DNA of 64,000 bases from Geitlerinema sp. S16 (GTDB taxonomy: Bacteria > Cyanobacteriota > Cyanobacteriia > Cyanobacteriales > Geitlerinemataceae). Below the pieces are notes generated by a model. The model searched no databases, was not told the DNA's origin, and worked only from the letters and a program-made list of their open reading frames with translations. The translations under genes and the position numbers were made by a program. Within the stretch, counting starts at the first letter, position 1; every line of letters starts with the position of its first letter. The stretch is from contig JAABST010000011.1 in the NCBI GenBank assembly GCA_011390275.1, positions 37,871 through 101,870 of the forward strand. Reading direction: 5' to 3'. Shown piece by piece: positions 17,191 to 26,311 of the stretch.

Positions 17191-17612
17191 GTCTGGCTTT
17201 CTGCTAACACAGGTAGATTCAGGCTTCGAGCTTGTCCGCAATCAAGATTAGAACAAGATAAATCCGTAGCGCAGGCGTTTCGCCTGCTCCGGTGGGCAAG
17301 ACACCCGTTCTACGGGTGTCCTAACCTTTGAATCTCTTGCTGTACAAAAGTTTGAGCATTTTTCTGATCTTGACCTAACGTTAAGACCGGTAATTGGGGT
17401 TATCGGTAATAGAAGCGCCCTGTGATTCATCCAATCCTTGCGACTGAGTCAGTTTCGTATCCGTCCTGTAGGATTCTGCGCTAACCTCAGTTAAGCGTTT
17501 TGGTAACGTTTTTCGTGTTCCTTGGTGAGTGTCGCCGAGAAACGCGACGAAAACACGCTAAAACTTAAACTAAGCAGTTTTACCGCCGATCGCGCGATCG
17601 CGAGGTGCAGTC
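17191..17612. other. Intergenic region with REP-like hairpins
   Basis: A 422-bp region without a credible gene. It contains the hairpin pair at 17271-17320; the rest is mixed-composition DNA in which I see no clear promoter, although the next gene must have one here. Confidence 0.6.
17271..17320. repeat. Two adjacent short hairpins, REP-like
   Basis: gcaggcg-ttt-cgcctgc (17271-17287) is followed by gacacccg-ttcta-cgggtgtc (17300-17320). Both stems are perfect. They may end transcription from the DUF1537 gene or be an extragenic palindromic repeat unit. Confidence 0.7.
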
Positions 17613-18608
17613 ATGTCGTCAGCTTCAGAACATCCACCCACTATGACGGGCGAAAATACGACAAATGCAGGAGAGATGAACTCATCTCTTCCAAGCAACA
17701 ATGACGCGATCGGCTCAGGGCATGTCAACGATGCTGGTAATGCCGAGACGGGTAGTACCGAGACGGGCAATGCCGAGACGGGTAAGGCCGAAACGGGCAT
17801 CAATGATCAGATCGCGACCAAGCTCGAACGTCTCGACCAAATGGATCGCGATATCGCCCAGCTCAATTCGATTACTAGCGAAATCTCCACTGGATCAATC
17901 GGAGACGGCACGACTAAAACAGCCGGTCTTCAAGACGTTTCGCAGCAAGTGTCACTGCTCGAACCGCGACTTTCCAGCATTCAAAGTTCAATTTTCGATC
18001 ATCAAATCGAACTCCGCACCGAGCTACACGCCATGCGTGCCGAGTTTGGCAAGCTGCAACAGCAACAGGATGATCAGGTCTCGAAGCTGAATATCCTGCG
18101 CGATCGACTCCAGGAAAAAATGAACAGCCTCGGGCTGTCCCAAACCACACAGTTTGGCGTTACCGTGATTGCGGGTATCTTGGCCATTGCCGTGGTCGGC
18201 TGGGTTGGATCGTCGATCGTTGATGCCGTTCGTCGTGCCACCAGCCCCGTGCAGCCAGATAGTCCCGAAGCCTTCGTCTACCAACACCTGCAAGATATTC
18301 GTGACGGCAAGCTCGAATCCACCTGGGCTCAAGCGGCAGATAGTTTTAAAGAACAAGCCGCTCAGGGTAACTTTGACGCCTATGAAAAGTGGTGGGATGA
18401 GGTGGCGTATCCGCTACCGGAAACAGCGGTGACGAACGTAACTCAGGTCAAGCTCTATACCGAGTGGTCGTATTGCAACCGCGAAACAAAGGAAGTATTG
18501 CAAAACGTTGGGTTTTGGTATCTCTCAAAAGTGCCGGGAAATGAATGGCGACTCGATCGCATCGAAATCCCGTCCAACTTGCCTGCACGCAAAGTGGGTA
18601 AGTGCTAA
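17613..18608 (+). CDS. Hypothetical single-span protein with coiled coil
   Basis: A 331-residue protein of unknown family. The N-terminus (1-60) is low-complexity and contains four 5-residue repeats of the type xxETG, encoded by four 15-bp units (17739-17798). A helical region with coiled-coil character runs from about 65 to 175 (heptad-like QVSLLEPRLSSIQSSI, KLNILRDRLQEKM). A membrane span lies at about 180-205 (VTVIAGILAIAVVGWVG), and a compact extracytoplasmic domain follows (EAFVYQHLQDIRDGKLEST ... WYLSKVPGNEWRLDRIEI), resembling small lumazine-binding/DUF4878-like folds. Role unknown. Confidence 0.75.
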   Translation: MSSASEHPPTMTGENTTNAGEMNSSLPSNNDAIGSGHVNDAGNAETGSTETGNAETGKAETGINDQIATKLERLDQMDRDIAQLNSITSEISTGSIGDGTTKTAGLQDVSQQVSLLEPRLSSIQSSIFDHQIELRTELHAMRAEFGKLQQQQDDQVSKLNILRDRLQEKMNSLGLSQTTQFGVTVIAGILAIAVVGWVGSSIVDAVRRATSPVQPDSPEAFVYQHLQDIRDGKLESTWAQAADSFKEQAAQGNFDAYEKWWDEVAYPLPETAVTNVTQVKLYTEWSYCNRETKEVLQNVGFWYLSKVPGNEWRLDRIEIPSNLPARKVGKC

Positions 18609-18728
18609 ACCCAAAGTCAAGAATGAAACGTTAGTCGCGAGGCGGTCATTAGGCGGTCATTAGAATTGAATGAACGCCTCGTTCGGTTGTGGGCTGGAAT
18701 GGTCTAGCCCCCAGAACGTCTAACCCGC

Positions 18729-18742
18729 TTGCGTAAGTCCTG
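18729..18742 (-). repeat. Solo 14-mer, reverse copy of 7472-7485
   Basis: ttgcgtaagtcctg is the exact reverse complement of the word at 7472-7485. Just upstream, an 11-bp unit (aggcggtcatt) is tandemly duplicated at 18640-18661. Confidence 0.35.
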
Positions 18743-18794
18743 GTCAAGACAGAATCCAACATTCCGAAGCGGGAGCTATTCGTGAGCGCCAGAA

Positions 18795-19103
18795 TTAAAA
18801 ATTTTCGCGAGCCTCATAGAGCAAATGACGCATATGTTCGACGGCAAGACGAATCTGCTGACGACAGATTTCGGTCTCCTCGCGATCGAGTTCCATCGCG
18901 TCAAACTCTAGCTCATCGACAGACATCAATATCGTACTGAGCGAGGTGCGATACTCCTGGGACATCAAGCGAAAAAACTGTTGCTTGAGCCGATCATTGG
19001 CGAGATCGATCGCGGTTCGATCCTCATTTGTGTCGATCACATCATTAGATTCGATCACATCCTCAGAGTGGTTTAGAGAACACGAACATTCGATCTCTTG
19101 CAT
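18795..19103 (-). CDS. Orphan HisKA-like dimerisation domain, phospho-His lost
   Basis: A protein of 102 residues. Residues 38-100 look like the two-helix dimerisation domain of a sensor histidine kinase: RLMSQEYRTSLSTILMSVDELE aligns with the H-box pattern SHEFRTPLstIL, and IRLAVEHMRHLLYEA with the second helix (I..AV.HM..LL.D). The catalytic ATP-binding domain is missing, and the phospho-accepting His is Gln49 and the following Pro is Ser. It cannot be a normal kinase. It may bind another kinase or cyclase as a dimerising partner, or be a decaying remnant. The adenylate cyclase gene next to it lies 225 bp upstream on the same strand. Confidence 0.7.
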   Translation of the reverse strand: MQEIECSCSLNHSEDVIESNDVIDTNEDRTAIDLANDRLKQQFFRLMSQEYRTSLSTILMSVDELEFDAMELDREETEICRQQIRLAVEHMRHLLYEARENF

Positions 19104-19328
19104 AGCGAGATTACAGGCACATAGATTACGGCTTTAGTCGTTTAAGACACTGTTGATTGTGAGAACAGGACGACCAATCGAGCAATAGTATTAATTCTTA
19201 CGTAATTTTAATGGTAAAAGCAGGATGAAAAGTGAGGCGGTCTGTCGTGATGCCAAGGCTACTGTGGATCGCTTTGATCGCTATGGTCATTCAACGTAGA
19301 AATGAACGTAGAAATGACGATCGTTCTG

Positions 19329-20873
19329 TCACGAACCTGAACGACGCAAACCCAATAGCCAGTACGTCGTCATCGTGCCCTTTCCTTTGACCTCAATTTC
19401 ACCTCGCTTCTCTAAAGCAAACTTCGCCTTGAGTTTGAGCATCGTCGCTTCCGAAACCTGGATCGCACCGGGGGCGCTGTAGGACTCCATCCGACTGGCT
19501 GTATTTACCGCATCACCCCAAAGATCATAGAGGAATTTTTTGCGGCCAATCACACCTGCCACGACGGAGCCACTATTGATGCCGATGCGAACACTGAGCG
19601 TTGTCCCGCGCTCTTGGTTGAATTGTTGCACTTCTGTTTGGATGCCGATCGCCATCGTCGCGATCGCCTCGGCGTGATCGGATCGCGGCTGAGGAATGCC
19701 GCTGGCGACCATGTAGGCATCGCCGATCGTCTTGATTTTTTCCAGACCGAGGGTCTCTGTAAGGTTGTCAAACCGTGAAAATAAATTGTCGAGGAGTGCC
19801 ACTAATTCTCGCGGCGGCATTTGTGTGGACATCGTGGTAAAACCCACCACATCCGCAAATAAAATCGAGACCTCATCAAACTGTTCCGCCAGACTCCCCG
19901 AGCTGGATTTGAGTTTATTGGCGATCGACGCGGGCAAAATTTTCAGCAAGAGCTGTTCGCTACGTTCTCGCTCATAGACCAAATCAGCCGTACGCTCTTT
20001 GACCCGACCTTCCAGCTCGATCGACGTACGATACAGACTCCGAATCGCGCTTGTCAGGCCAAATAACGCAATAGCAGACATGCCGCCACACAGCAGCAGC
20101 GTCCTGCGCAACCCTGACTGCTGCAAGTTCGCCAGCTCCTGCAAAGGTTGCACCACCTCGATCGCCCCGCGCACATCACCGATTTTCCAATCCCGTTTCA
20201 GACTATCAGGATGGGTATTGTGACACTGCACGCAGCTCGCTTCCATCACGATCGGCTCGGCATAGCGAAACACCGGCTGTCCTTCCTCCGTGTCCTGGCG
20301 CGTGAAATCGAGACCTTGTAAAACAGCGCTGGCCTCTGCTGGATCAGCATTCTGATTCCGAACACGTACGAAATAATCCAAGGCATCACGCTCAAAGGTA
20401 TCAAGCGGAGTGCGCCGATCCGCACGCTGTTTAAACGGATAATCGCTGTAAATATTCAGGCGCGAACCGGGCGAATCGGCGCTCATTTTCTCGCCGAGTT
20501 CGATCGCAAAGGTAAACGGCAAAGGGATCGCATTCGGCTGATCATGATAGGTTGCGCTGGCCTCCCAGTTCGCATCACGGTTTAGGCGTTTCAGCACATT
20601 TTCACTGTAGAGCGACCTCGCGAGGTTATTGGAGTGGGCGAGATGTTGCGCCGTGCTGTGAGCCTGAACCTGAACCAGATGATCAGAGAGTTGGCTCAGG
20701 TTACTGAGCAGGATGGCTGTTCCAATGCAAAATAAAACCGTCAGAATCTGGAGCGTATGGCGATAGAGGCTATTGCGATAAAACTCAAGACAGAGCTGAA
20801 ACAGGTTTTGGCGGGCTTCCCCCTCAACCTCGCGCATCGGGCGTCGATTTCTCTGGATAAAATTTAGAGCCAT
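19329..20873 (-). CDS. Class III adenylate cyclase with periplasmic CxxCH (DUF3365-type) domain
   Basis: A membrane cyclase of 514 residues: TM1 at about 38-58, a periplasmic domain to about 250 ending with ASCVQCHNTHPD (Cys213, Cys216, His217, a c-type heme signature in a DUF3365/Tll0287-like setting), TM2 at about 256-278, a short coiled linker and a cyclase domain (about 315-510). The metal Asp residues are in ILFADVVGFT and KIKTIGDAYM; the Lys of EKIKTIGD and the Asp of FLYDLWGDAVN fit ATP as substrate, and NTASRM supplies the transition-state Asn and Arg. Probably makes cAMP in response to a redox signal or ligand in the periplasm; the signal is inferred. Confidence 0.85.
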   Translation of the reverse strand: MALNFIQRNRRPMREVEGEARQNLFQLCLEFYRNSLYRHTLQILTVLFCIGTAILLSNLSQLSDHLVQVQAHSTAQHLAHSNNLARSLYSENVLKRLNRDANWEASATYHDQPNAIPLPFTFAIELGEKMSADSPGSRLNIYSDYPFKQRADRRTPLDTFERDALDYFVRVRNQNADPAEASAVLQGLDFTRQDTEEGQPVFRYAEPIVMEASCVQCHNTHPDSLKRDWKIGDVRGAIEVVQPLQELANLQQSGLRRTLLLCGGMSAIALFGLTSAIRSLYRTSIELEGRVKERTADLVYERERSEQLLLKILPASIANKLKSSSGSLAEQFDEVSILFADVVGFTTMSTQMPPRELVALLDNLFSRFDNLTETLGLEKIKTIGDAYMVASGIPQPRSDHAEAIATMAIGIQTEVQQFNQERGTTLSVRIGINSGSVVAGVIGRKKFLYDLWGDAVNTASRMESYSAPGAIQVSEATMLKLKAKFALEKRGEIEVKGKGTMTTYWLLGLRRSGS

Positions 20874-21098
20874 GGCTCCGCGCTCTGCCTCCCTTCGGGA
20901 ATGTATTAATGACTCTATACAGTCACCCGCAACTCATTCCGTATCGCAAGAGTTTTTGCTTGCGTATTAGCACTTATAAGTGAGTTGGTTTGTCATCAGT
21001 ATTTACGGAATTATCGACACCCTAATTTAAGTTATTGCGGGAATCTACAGGTGTCAATTAAAGTCTGATCTCAACTTCGCGTTATTTTATTTGTGGGT

Positions 21099-23699
21099 CT
21101 ATTTGTGGGTCATGGTTCGGACACCATCCCAGTCCTCGGGCGGCGGATTATCCAGATAAAAATTGGCCAGTTCAATATGGTACGCAACGGCTCGATCGTC
21201 TGGGCGAATCTGTGCCGCCGCTTCAAAACCGACCAGCGCTTGCTCAAAATTGCGATCGAGAAAATCTTCGCGCCCCATTTTGTAGAGATATAAAAATTTC
21301 GTCGAGATCGGATCGAGCGAGACCCGTCGATCGTCAATCAGCTCATAAATACTCACCGCTTCGCTCTTGCCCTTGACGCGAATCTTGTCTAATTCCCGTA
21401 CCCAAAAGCTATCGCTACAGTTCCTATAGGTCGATTCGCTAATAATAATGTCGCAGCCGTATTCCTTCGTCAGACTTTCCAGACGAGCGCTGAGATTAAC
21501 CGCATCGCCGATCGCTGTATAGTCCATTCGCCGTTGCGATCCGATATTGCCCGACACCACCTCACCGGAGCTGATACCGATCCCGAAGCGAATCAGCGGC
21601 TGATTATCGATGACGCGATGCTGATTGAACTCCGCCAGACGTCGCCGCATATCCAGCGCCGATCGTACCGCCATTAATGTATGTTTTTCCGTCAGCGGCA
21701 GCGGCGCACCAAACACCGCCATCAGCGCATCCCCGATAAACTTATCGAGCGTCCCCTCGTGGGTAAACACCGCCTCCACCATCGTCTCGAAATATTGGTT
21801 GAGCAGCGTCACGACCTCCGATGCCCCCAGATTTTCCGTCAGCGTCGTATAGCCGCGAATATCCGAAAACAGCACCGTTACATCCTTGCGCTCGCCCACC
21901 ATCAGGCTATCGTCACCCAGCGCCATCACCTGCTCGGCCACCTTCGGCGTCATGTAGCGATACATCGCCGCCTTCATCCGTTTTTCGCGGCTGATGTCTT
22001 CCAGGATAATCAGCCCACCGCGTACGCCGCCTTCGGGATTGGTCAAGGGCGTGACGGTTAAATTCAGGCTACGTGAAATTTTTTGGACTTGAATTTGCGG
22101 AATTGCTGTGCATTGGGTGTAGGACGGGATCGCGGGAGCCGATTTTGCCCAGGGGTGGTAGTAGTCGGGGCTTTGACGATCGGGTGTCACCAGAATCGTA
22201 GTGGCGAAATCGGGATCAGGGGCGTCCGGGTCGGCATCGATGCGATAGAGACCGATCGAGACGGTTTGCTCGGGGACGTAATGGCGAGCCGCATTCGCGA
22301 GACTATCTTCGAGACGAAAGCGGAAATTTTCGATCGGAATGGCTTCCCAGATCGGTATTCCGGTTAAACGCTCTGTCCACAGTCGATGATGATACTGATC
22401 TTCATCGCGATCGTGGGGGCAGCCCAGCAATACGAGCGCCGCCTCGTTAATCGTGACGATCTGACCTTTCATATCCGTCGAGATCACCGCGTCGGATAAA
22501 CTTTGCAGGATATCCTTTTGGTACTGCTTTTCGAGGTTGACATTCTCAAACAGTTTGGCGTTTTCTAGGGCGATTCCGGCCTGAATGTTAAACGCCTCCA
22601 GGAAAAATTCGTCCGATCGCGTAAAGCTTCCCTGAAACTTATTAATAAGCTGCGTCACCCCAATCAGCTTGCTCTCCGAGTCAAACACCGGCATACAGAG
22701 AATGTTGCGCGTATGGTAGCCAGTGCGCTGATCCGTTGACGGGTCAAAACGCGGATCTTGGTAAGCATCGGGAATATTCAGGGGTTTGCCCGTCGAGGCA
22801 ACGTAGCCCGCGATCCCGCGATTGGCCGGAATGCGGATTTCCATCATGGTTTTACCGTCCGCTTTGGCCACCTTCGTCCACAGCTCATGGCTGTCTTTCG
22901 AGAGCAAAAACAGCGTACTGCGATCGGCTTTCATCAAGCGTTGCGCCTGACTCATGACGCCACGCAGCGTCGTTTCCAGGTCAAGACTTTGACCCAGAGA
23001 CGTGGTTGCATTCAATAACGCCGAGACGCCGCGTTGATTTTGCGTCGCCGAATAAAACGACTGACAGCCATCGAGCAGAACACCGAGGGAGACCGCAAAA
23101 CCCCGCATCTGCCCCACATCCGACTCCGTAAAGGGTTGCCCCTCCAACTGATTCACAAGCTGAATCACGGCGATCGGTATATGCGGCTCTACACGGCCAA
23201 ACACCGGCACGTAGAGCAGATTGATCACGCGATCGCTCTCAACGTCCTGGGGGATGTCCACCTCGGGATCAAACTGAGTGTGATCTGGAATGTGGTTAAC
23301 AACTTCGATTTGCCCATTTTGAGCGACAAAACCCACAATCCCGACGTTGTGCGGGATTCGCACCTCACGCACTTCGCCATCTTGCTGGGTGCGCCTGACC
23401 CAAAGCTGCTGGCGATCGGCATCGATCAAAAACACGCTGATTTTCTCAACGTTGAGAATTTGACCAATCCGCAGCGTAAAGGCATCGACCAACTGTTCGA
23501 GAATCGTCTCTAGGGTCTCGTGTTCGATCAGACCCAGCGCACGGCGATATTGCTGAAATTCTGCCGTAATAAAATCCAGCAGACACACAAATTCGGACAC
23601 GCTCAACTCTTGAACGCGCTCGGCGAGCATATCGGATGCGTGGGAGCGAATCAGCGCTCCGAGCACGTTACCGGCGTCATTGAAGATCGTATCTACCAT
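21099..23699 (-). CDS. Class III adenylate cyclase with two GAF domains and a PAS domain
   Basis: A soluble multidomain protein of 866 residues, laid out like cyanobacterial CyaB1/CyaB2. After an N-terminal helical part come GAF1 (about 55-215), GAF2 (about 230-385), a PAS domain (about 405-560), and a cyclase domain (about 605-800) with LFSDIRGYTTL, LDKFIGDALMAVFG and YTAIGDAVNLSARLES. The Lys of LDKFIGD and the Thr of YTAIGD suit ATP. A C-terminal extension (GREDFLDRNFEQALVGFEAA) looks like one TPR. In CyaB proteins GAF binds cAMP and activates the enzyme. A 12-bp tandem duplication at the 3' end provides a second in-frame stop. Confidence 0.88.
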   Translation of the reverse strand: MVDTIFNDAGNVLGALIRSHASDMLAERVQELSVSEFVCLLDFITAEFQQYRRALGLIEHETLETILEQLVDAFTLRIGQILNVEKISVFLIDADRQQLWVRRTQQDGEVREVRIPHNVGIVGFVAQNGQIEVVNHIPDHTQFDPEVDIPQDVESDRVINLLYVPVFGRVEPHIPIAVIQLVNQLEGQPFTESDVGQMRGFAVSLGVLLDGCQSFYSATQNQRGVSALLNATTSLGQSLDLETTLRGVMSQAQRLMKADRSTLFLLSKDSHELWTKVAKADGKTMMEIRIPANRGIAGYVASTGKPLNIPDAYQDPRFDPSTDQRTGYHTRNILCMPVFDSESKLIGVTQLINKFQGSFTRSDEFFLEAFNIQAGIALENAKLFENVNLEKQYQKDILQSLSDAVISTDMKGQIVTINEAALVLLGCPHDRDEDQYHHRLWTERLTGIPIWEAIPIENFRFRLEDSLANAARHYVPEQTVSIGLYRIDADPDAPDPDFATTILVTPDRQSPDYYHPWAKSAPAIPSYTQCTAIPQIQVQKISRSLNLTVTPLTNPEGGVRGGLIILEDISREKRMKAAMYRYMTPKVAEQVMALGDDSLMVGERKDVTVLFSDIRGYTTLTENLGASEVVTLLNQYFETMVEAVFTHEGTLDKFIGDALMAVFGAPLPLTEKHTLMAVRSALDMRRRLAEFNQHRVIDNQPLIRFGIGISSGEVVSGNIGSQRRMDYTAIGDAVNLSARLESLTKEYGCDIIISESTYRNCSDSFWVRELDKIRVKGKSEAVSIYELIDDRRVSLDPISTKFLYLYKMGREDFLDRNFEQALVGFEAAAQIRPDDRAVAYHIELANFYLDNPPPEDWDGVRTMTHK

Positions 23700-23909
23700 T
23701 ACGGGGCGATCGCAGCGAACCGATCACGAAAGTGATTCAAAGCTTAAGCGGTGCTAAATCTTGAGGGAAGATGACAACTGAAGATGCAAAGCAAAGGAAC
23801 TCTATCAGTCTAAATGTCTTTTTGCTTATCTCCCATGATAAGTCACGGAATTTGGAAACACCGCAACTCAGAGGGTGATTTGACTCTACCCGAGTGGGTT
23901 TGATCGGCT

Positions 23910-24848
23910 CTACACCGCAGGGCGTACCGACGTGACCGCCTCGCGCAAATGACCGCGATGTTGATCGAGTAATTGCTGACCGGCATCGGCCTCTAATCCC
24001 GTCCAGTGCATCAGCAAAGCGAGTTTGACCCGCTGACCGCTGCGATCGAGCAGATCCGCCGCCGCGTCGCGATCGAGATCGGCCAAATCGCAAATCGTGC
24101 GAATCGCCCGATCACGCAGCTTCGTATTGGTCACCGATACATCCACCATGCGATTGCCGTAGACCTTGCCCAGCTTGACCATGACGCTGGTTGACAGAAT
24201 ATTTAACACCAGCTTCGTCACCGTTCCGGCCTTGAGCCGCGTCGATCCCGTTAAAATTTCTGCCCCGACCAGCAAGCGAATATCCACATCGGCCTCGATC
24301 GGCGCTTGATCCGCCGGAACACAGGCAATAAACACCGTCGTCGCACCTCGATCGCGAGCCGCCGCGATCGCGCCCCGCACGTAGGGCGTCGTCCCCCCCG
24401 CCGTAATCCCAACCACGACATCATTCGCCGCGATCGCCTTCTCCACCATCGCCGCCGCACCATCCTCCGCCCGATCTTCCAACGCCTCGGAGCTACGCAC
24501 TAGGGCATCTTTCCCCCCAGCTAAAATCCCCTGCACCATCTCCGGGTCACTGCAAAACGTCGGCGGACATTCGGCAGCGTCCAGCACTCCGATCCGGCCA
24601 CTGGTTCCGGCTCCGATATAAAACAGGCGTCCTCCTCGCTCCAGTGCCGCCGCTGTGAGGTCGATCGCCTCGGCGATTTCCACCCGACACGCGCCGATCG
24701 CCGCGAGAACGTTCTCATCTTCGCGGTTGAATAAATCCACGAGTTCGAGGGAGCTGAGGCGATCGAGATCGCGCGAGGCGGCGTTGGGTTGTTCGGTGAG
24801 CAGGTGACCGCGATCAGATTGATCAGAGCGATCGGAGGGGCTAGGCAT
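23910..24848 (-). CDS. murQ: N-acetylmuramic acid 6-phosphate etherase
   Basis: SIS-fold lyase that splits the lactyl ether of MurNAc-6-phosphate to GlcNAc-6-phosphate and D-lactate in peptidoglycan recycling. The sugar-phosphate site is seen in FYIGAGTSGRIGVLDAAE, whose Glu is the catalytic acid/base, and in VGITAGGTTPYV. The C-terminal SARRP-like motif is VSVTNTKLRDRA. The ATG at 24848 (MPSPSDRSDQ) is chosen; a GTG at 24896 would add 16 residues. Alone on its strand, 142 bp downstream of sufD. Confidence 0.9.
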   Translation of the reverse strand: MPSPSDRSDQSDRGHLLTEQPNAASRDLDRLSSLELVDLFNREDENVLAAIGACRVEIAEAIDLTAAALERGGRLFYIGAGTSGRIGVLDAAECPPTFCSDPEMVQGILAGGKDALVRSSEALEDRAEDGAAAMVEKAIAANDVVVGITAGGTTPYVRGAIAAARDRGATTVFIACVPADQAPIEADVDIRLLVGAEILTGSTRLKAGTVTKLVLNILSTSVMVKLGKVYGNRMVDVSVTNTKLRDRAIRTICDLADLDRDAAADLLDRSGQRVKLALLMHWTGLEADAGQQLLDQHRGHLREAVTSVRPAV

Positions 24849-24900
24849 GGATAAATACTTGAGCTGAATTGAGCCGAACGCGCCGCGACTCAACACGACG

Positions 24901-24959
24901 AATCCGGGCTAGGAGCTAGGACTAAAAACTCTACTCCATAACCCGGATTTGTAGGAAAT
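24901..24959 (-). terminator. Possible hairpin downstream of sufD
   Basis: aatccggg (24901-24908) pairs with cccggatt (24952-24959) around a 43-nt loop with its own small repeats (ctaggagctagg). It lies about 30 bp after the sufD stop. The loop is long and no T-run follows, so termination is only possible. Confidence 0.3.
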
Positions 24960-24990
24960 CAAATCCGCAGGAAATCCAGCACGCCGGACA

Positions 24991-26307
24991 TCAAGTCCGC
25001 ATTAAAACGCGAGCGATAATCGCATCACGGATTGACTTGGTCGGGAGCAGTTCCAGCACTTCAGCCGCAAACGCATCGACCAGTAGCGATGTACTCAACT
25101 GCCGATCGAGACCACGACTTTGGAGATAAAACAGCTCATCGGCCTCCAGTTGGCTAACCGTTGCACCGTGGCTACATTTCACATCATCCGCCACAATTTC
25201 AAGCTGCGGCTTGGTATTAACCCGAGCCTTCGGCGACAGCAGCAAATTGCGATTAAGCTGATCGGCGCGGGTTTGCTGTGCCTGTTGCCCCACCACGATC
25301 CGACCATCAAAGACGGTACGCGCCCGATCGCCGACAATGCATTTACAAAGCTGATCGATCGTCGAGTGGGGATGGTTTAGGCTCACCGACGTGTGCGTAT
25401 CCGCCAGTTGCGTTTCGCTGACGATCGACAATGCATTCAGCCGCGTAGCCGTGCCCGCCCCCTGTTGCACCACATCGACTTCCTGACGAGACAGCGCCGC
25501 GCCCAGCGTCACGATATGGCTGGCGTAGCGGCTATCCCGAGATTGGGACACATCGATGTGATGAATATGACGGCTCGTCTCGCCTTCGCGCTGAAGCGTC
25601 ACATGCTGAATCTCGGCATTCTCGCCCAGATGCACATCGATCGCCGCATTACTGACGATCGCGCCCGCGCGTGTCCCCACCGTGATAAATTCCTCCACGA
25701 TCGTCGCGCTGCTATTGGCCTCAGCCACCACGACAAACCGCGTATTGACGATCGTGTCCTGGTCGCCTGCCTCCGTCACGCCCATCAACGAAATCGGCGT
25801 TTCGACGATCGCCCCAGCTCCCAGCCACACGATCCCCAGCTCCTCGGTACTGGCTGCATTTAAGGCTGCAAAGGGCTTGTTGGCATTGGTATGACTTGCG
25901 ATCGTCGCTGCGACGCGATCGCGAACGGCGGCGCTGGCCTGCGACCAAGGCCCTACATAGACATTCGCCAGCGACGGATCAAGATTCGAGAACGCCGCAT
26001 GATAGCGACCATTCGCCAGCAACAGACGGACTTCCGCGTCTGTACACAACGATTCAACGGCATGGGATTCCAGCTCCATCGGCGCGACGGGCGTTAATCC
26101 GGCCAGCGCCGACATGTCGGTAAAGCGCCACGCTTCATCGCGTGTGGTCGGAAAGGCTGATTCCTGTAGCCACGCTTCCGCCCGATCGCGCAGTGCGATC
26201 AGGGTTACATCCTCCGTGGTTGGACGAGCGCGTAGCCAGTTTGAGAGCGTGTTGGTTCGTGTGGGGGGCATGGCAGATTGAGACGAGCTTGCGATCGAAC
26301 TTGACAT
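24991..26307 (-). CDS. sufD: Fe-S cluster assembly protein SufD
   Basis: Beta-helix scaffold subunit that forms the SufBC2D complex, where [Fe-S] clusters are built in the cytoplasm. Family features: an N-terminal helical part with FPTTRDEAWRFTDMSAL, the right-handed beta-helix core (about 150-370), and the C-terminal conserved block LEIVADDVKCSHGATVSQLEADELFYLQSRGL, which holds the His of the SufB-SufD interface. The start lies 4 bp after the sufC stop. Unlike the usual cyanobacterial sufBCDS order, no sufS (cysteine desulfurase) follows; murQ comes next. Confidence 0.93.
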   Translation of the reverse strand: MSSSIASSSQSAMPPTRTNTLSNWLRARPTTEDVTLIALRDRAEAWLQESAFPTTRDEAWRFTDMSALAGLTPVAPMELESHAVESLCTDAEVRLLLANGRYHAAFSNLDPSLANVYVGPWSQASAAVRDRVAATIASHTNANKPFAALNAASTEELGIVWLGAGAIVETPISLMGVTEAGDQDTIVNTRFVVVAEANSSATIVEEFITVGTRAGAIVSNAAIDVHLGENAEIQHVTLQREGETSRHIHHIDVSQSRDSRYASHIVTLGAALSRQEVDVVQQGAGTATRLNALSIVSETQLADTHTSVSLNHPHSTIDQLCKCIVGDRARTVFDGRIVVGQQAQQTRADQLNRNLLLSPKARVNTKPQLEIVADDVKCSHGATVSQLEADELFYLQSRGLDRQLSTSLLVDAFAAEVLELLPTKSIRDAIIARVLMRT

Positions 26308-26311
26308 TTAT

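Noticed and set aside
21681..23513. Plus-strand frames up to about 160 codons opposite the GAF-type cyclase gene
   Set aside because: Antisense to a gene with clear domain motifs; sequences are His/Arg-rich and low in pattern.
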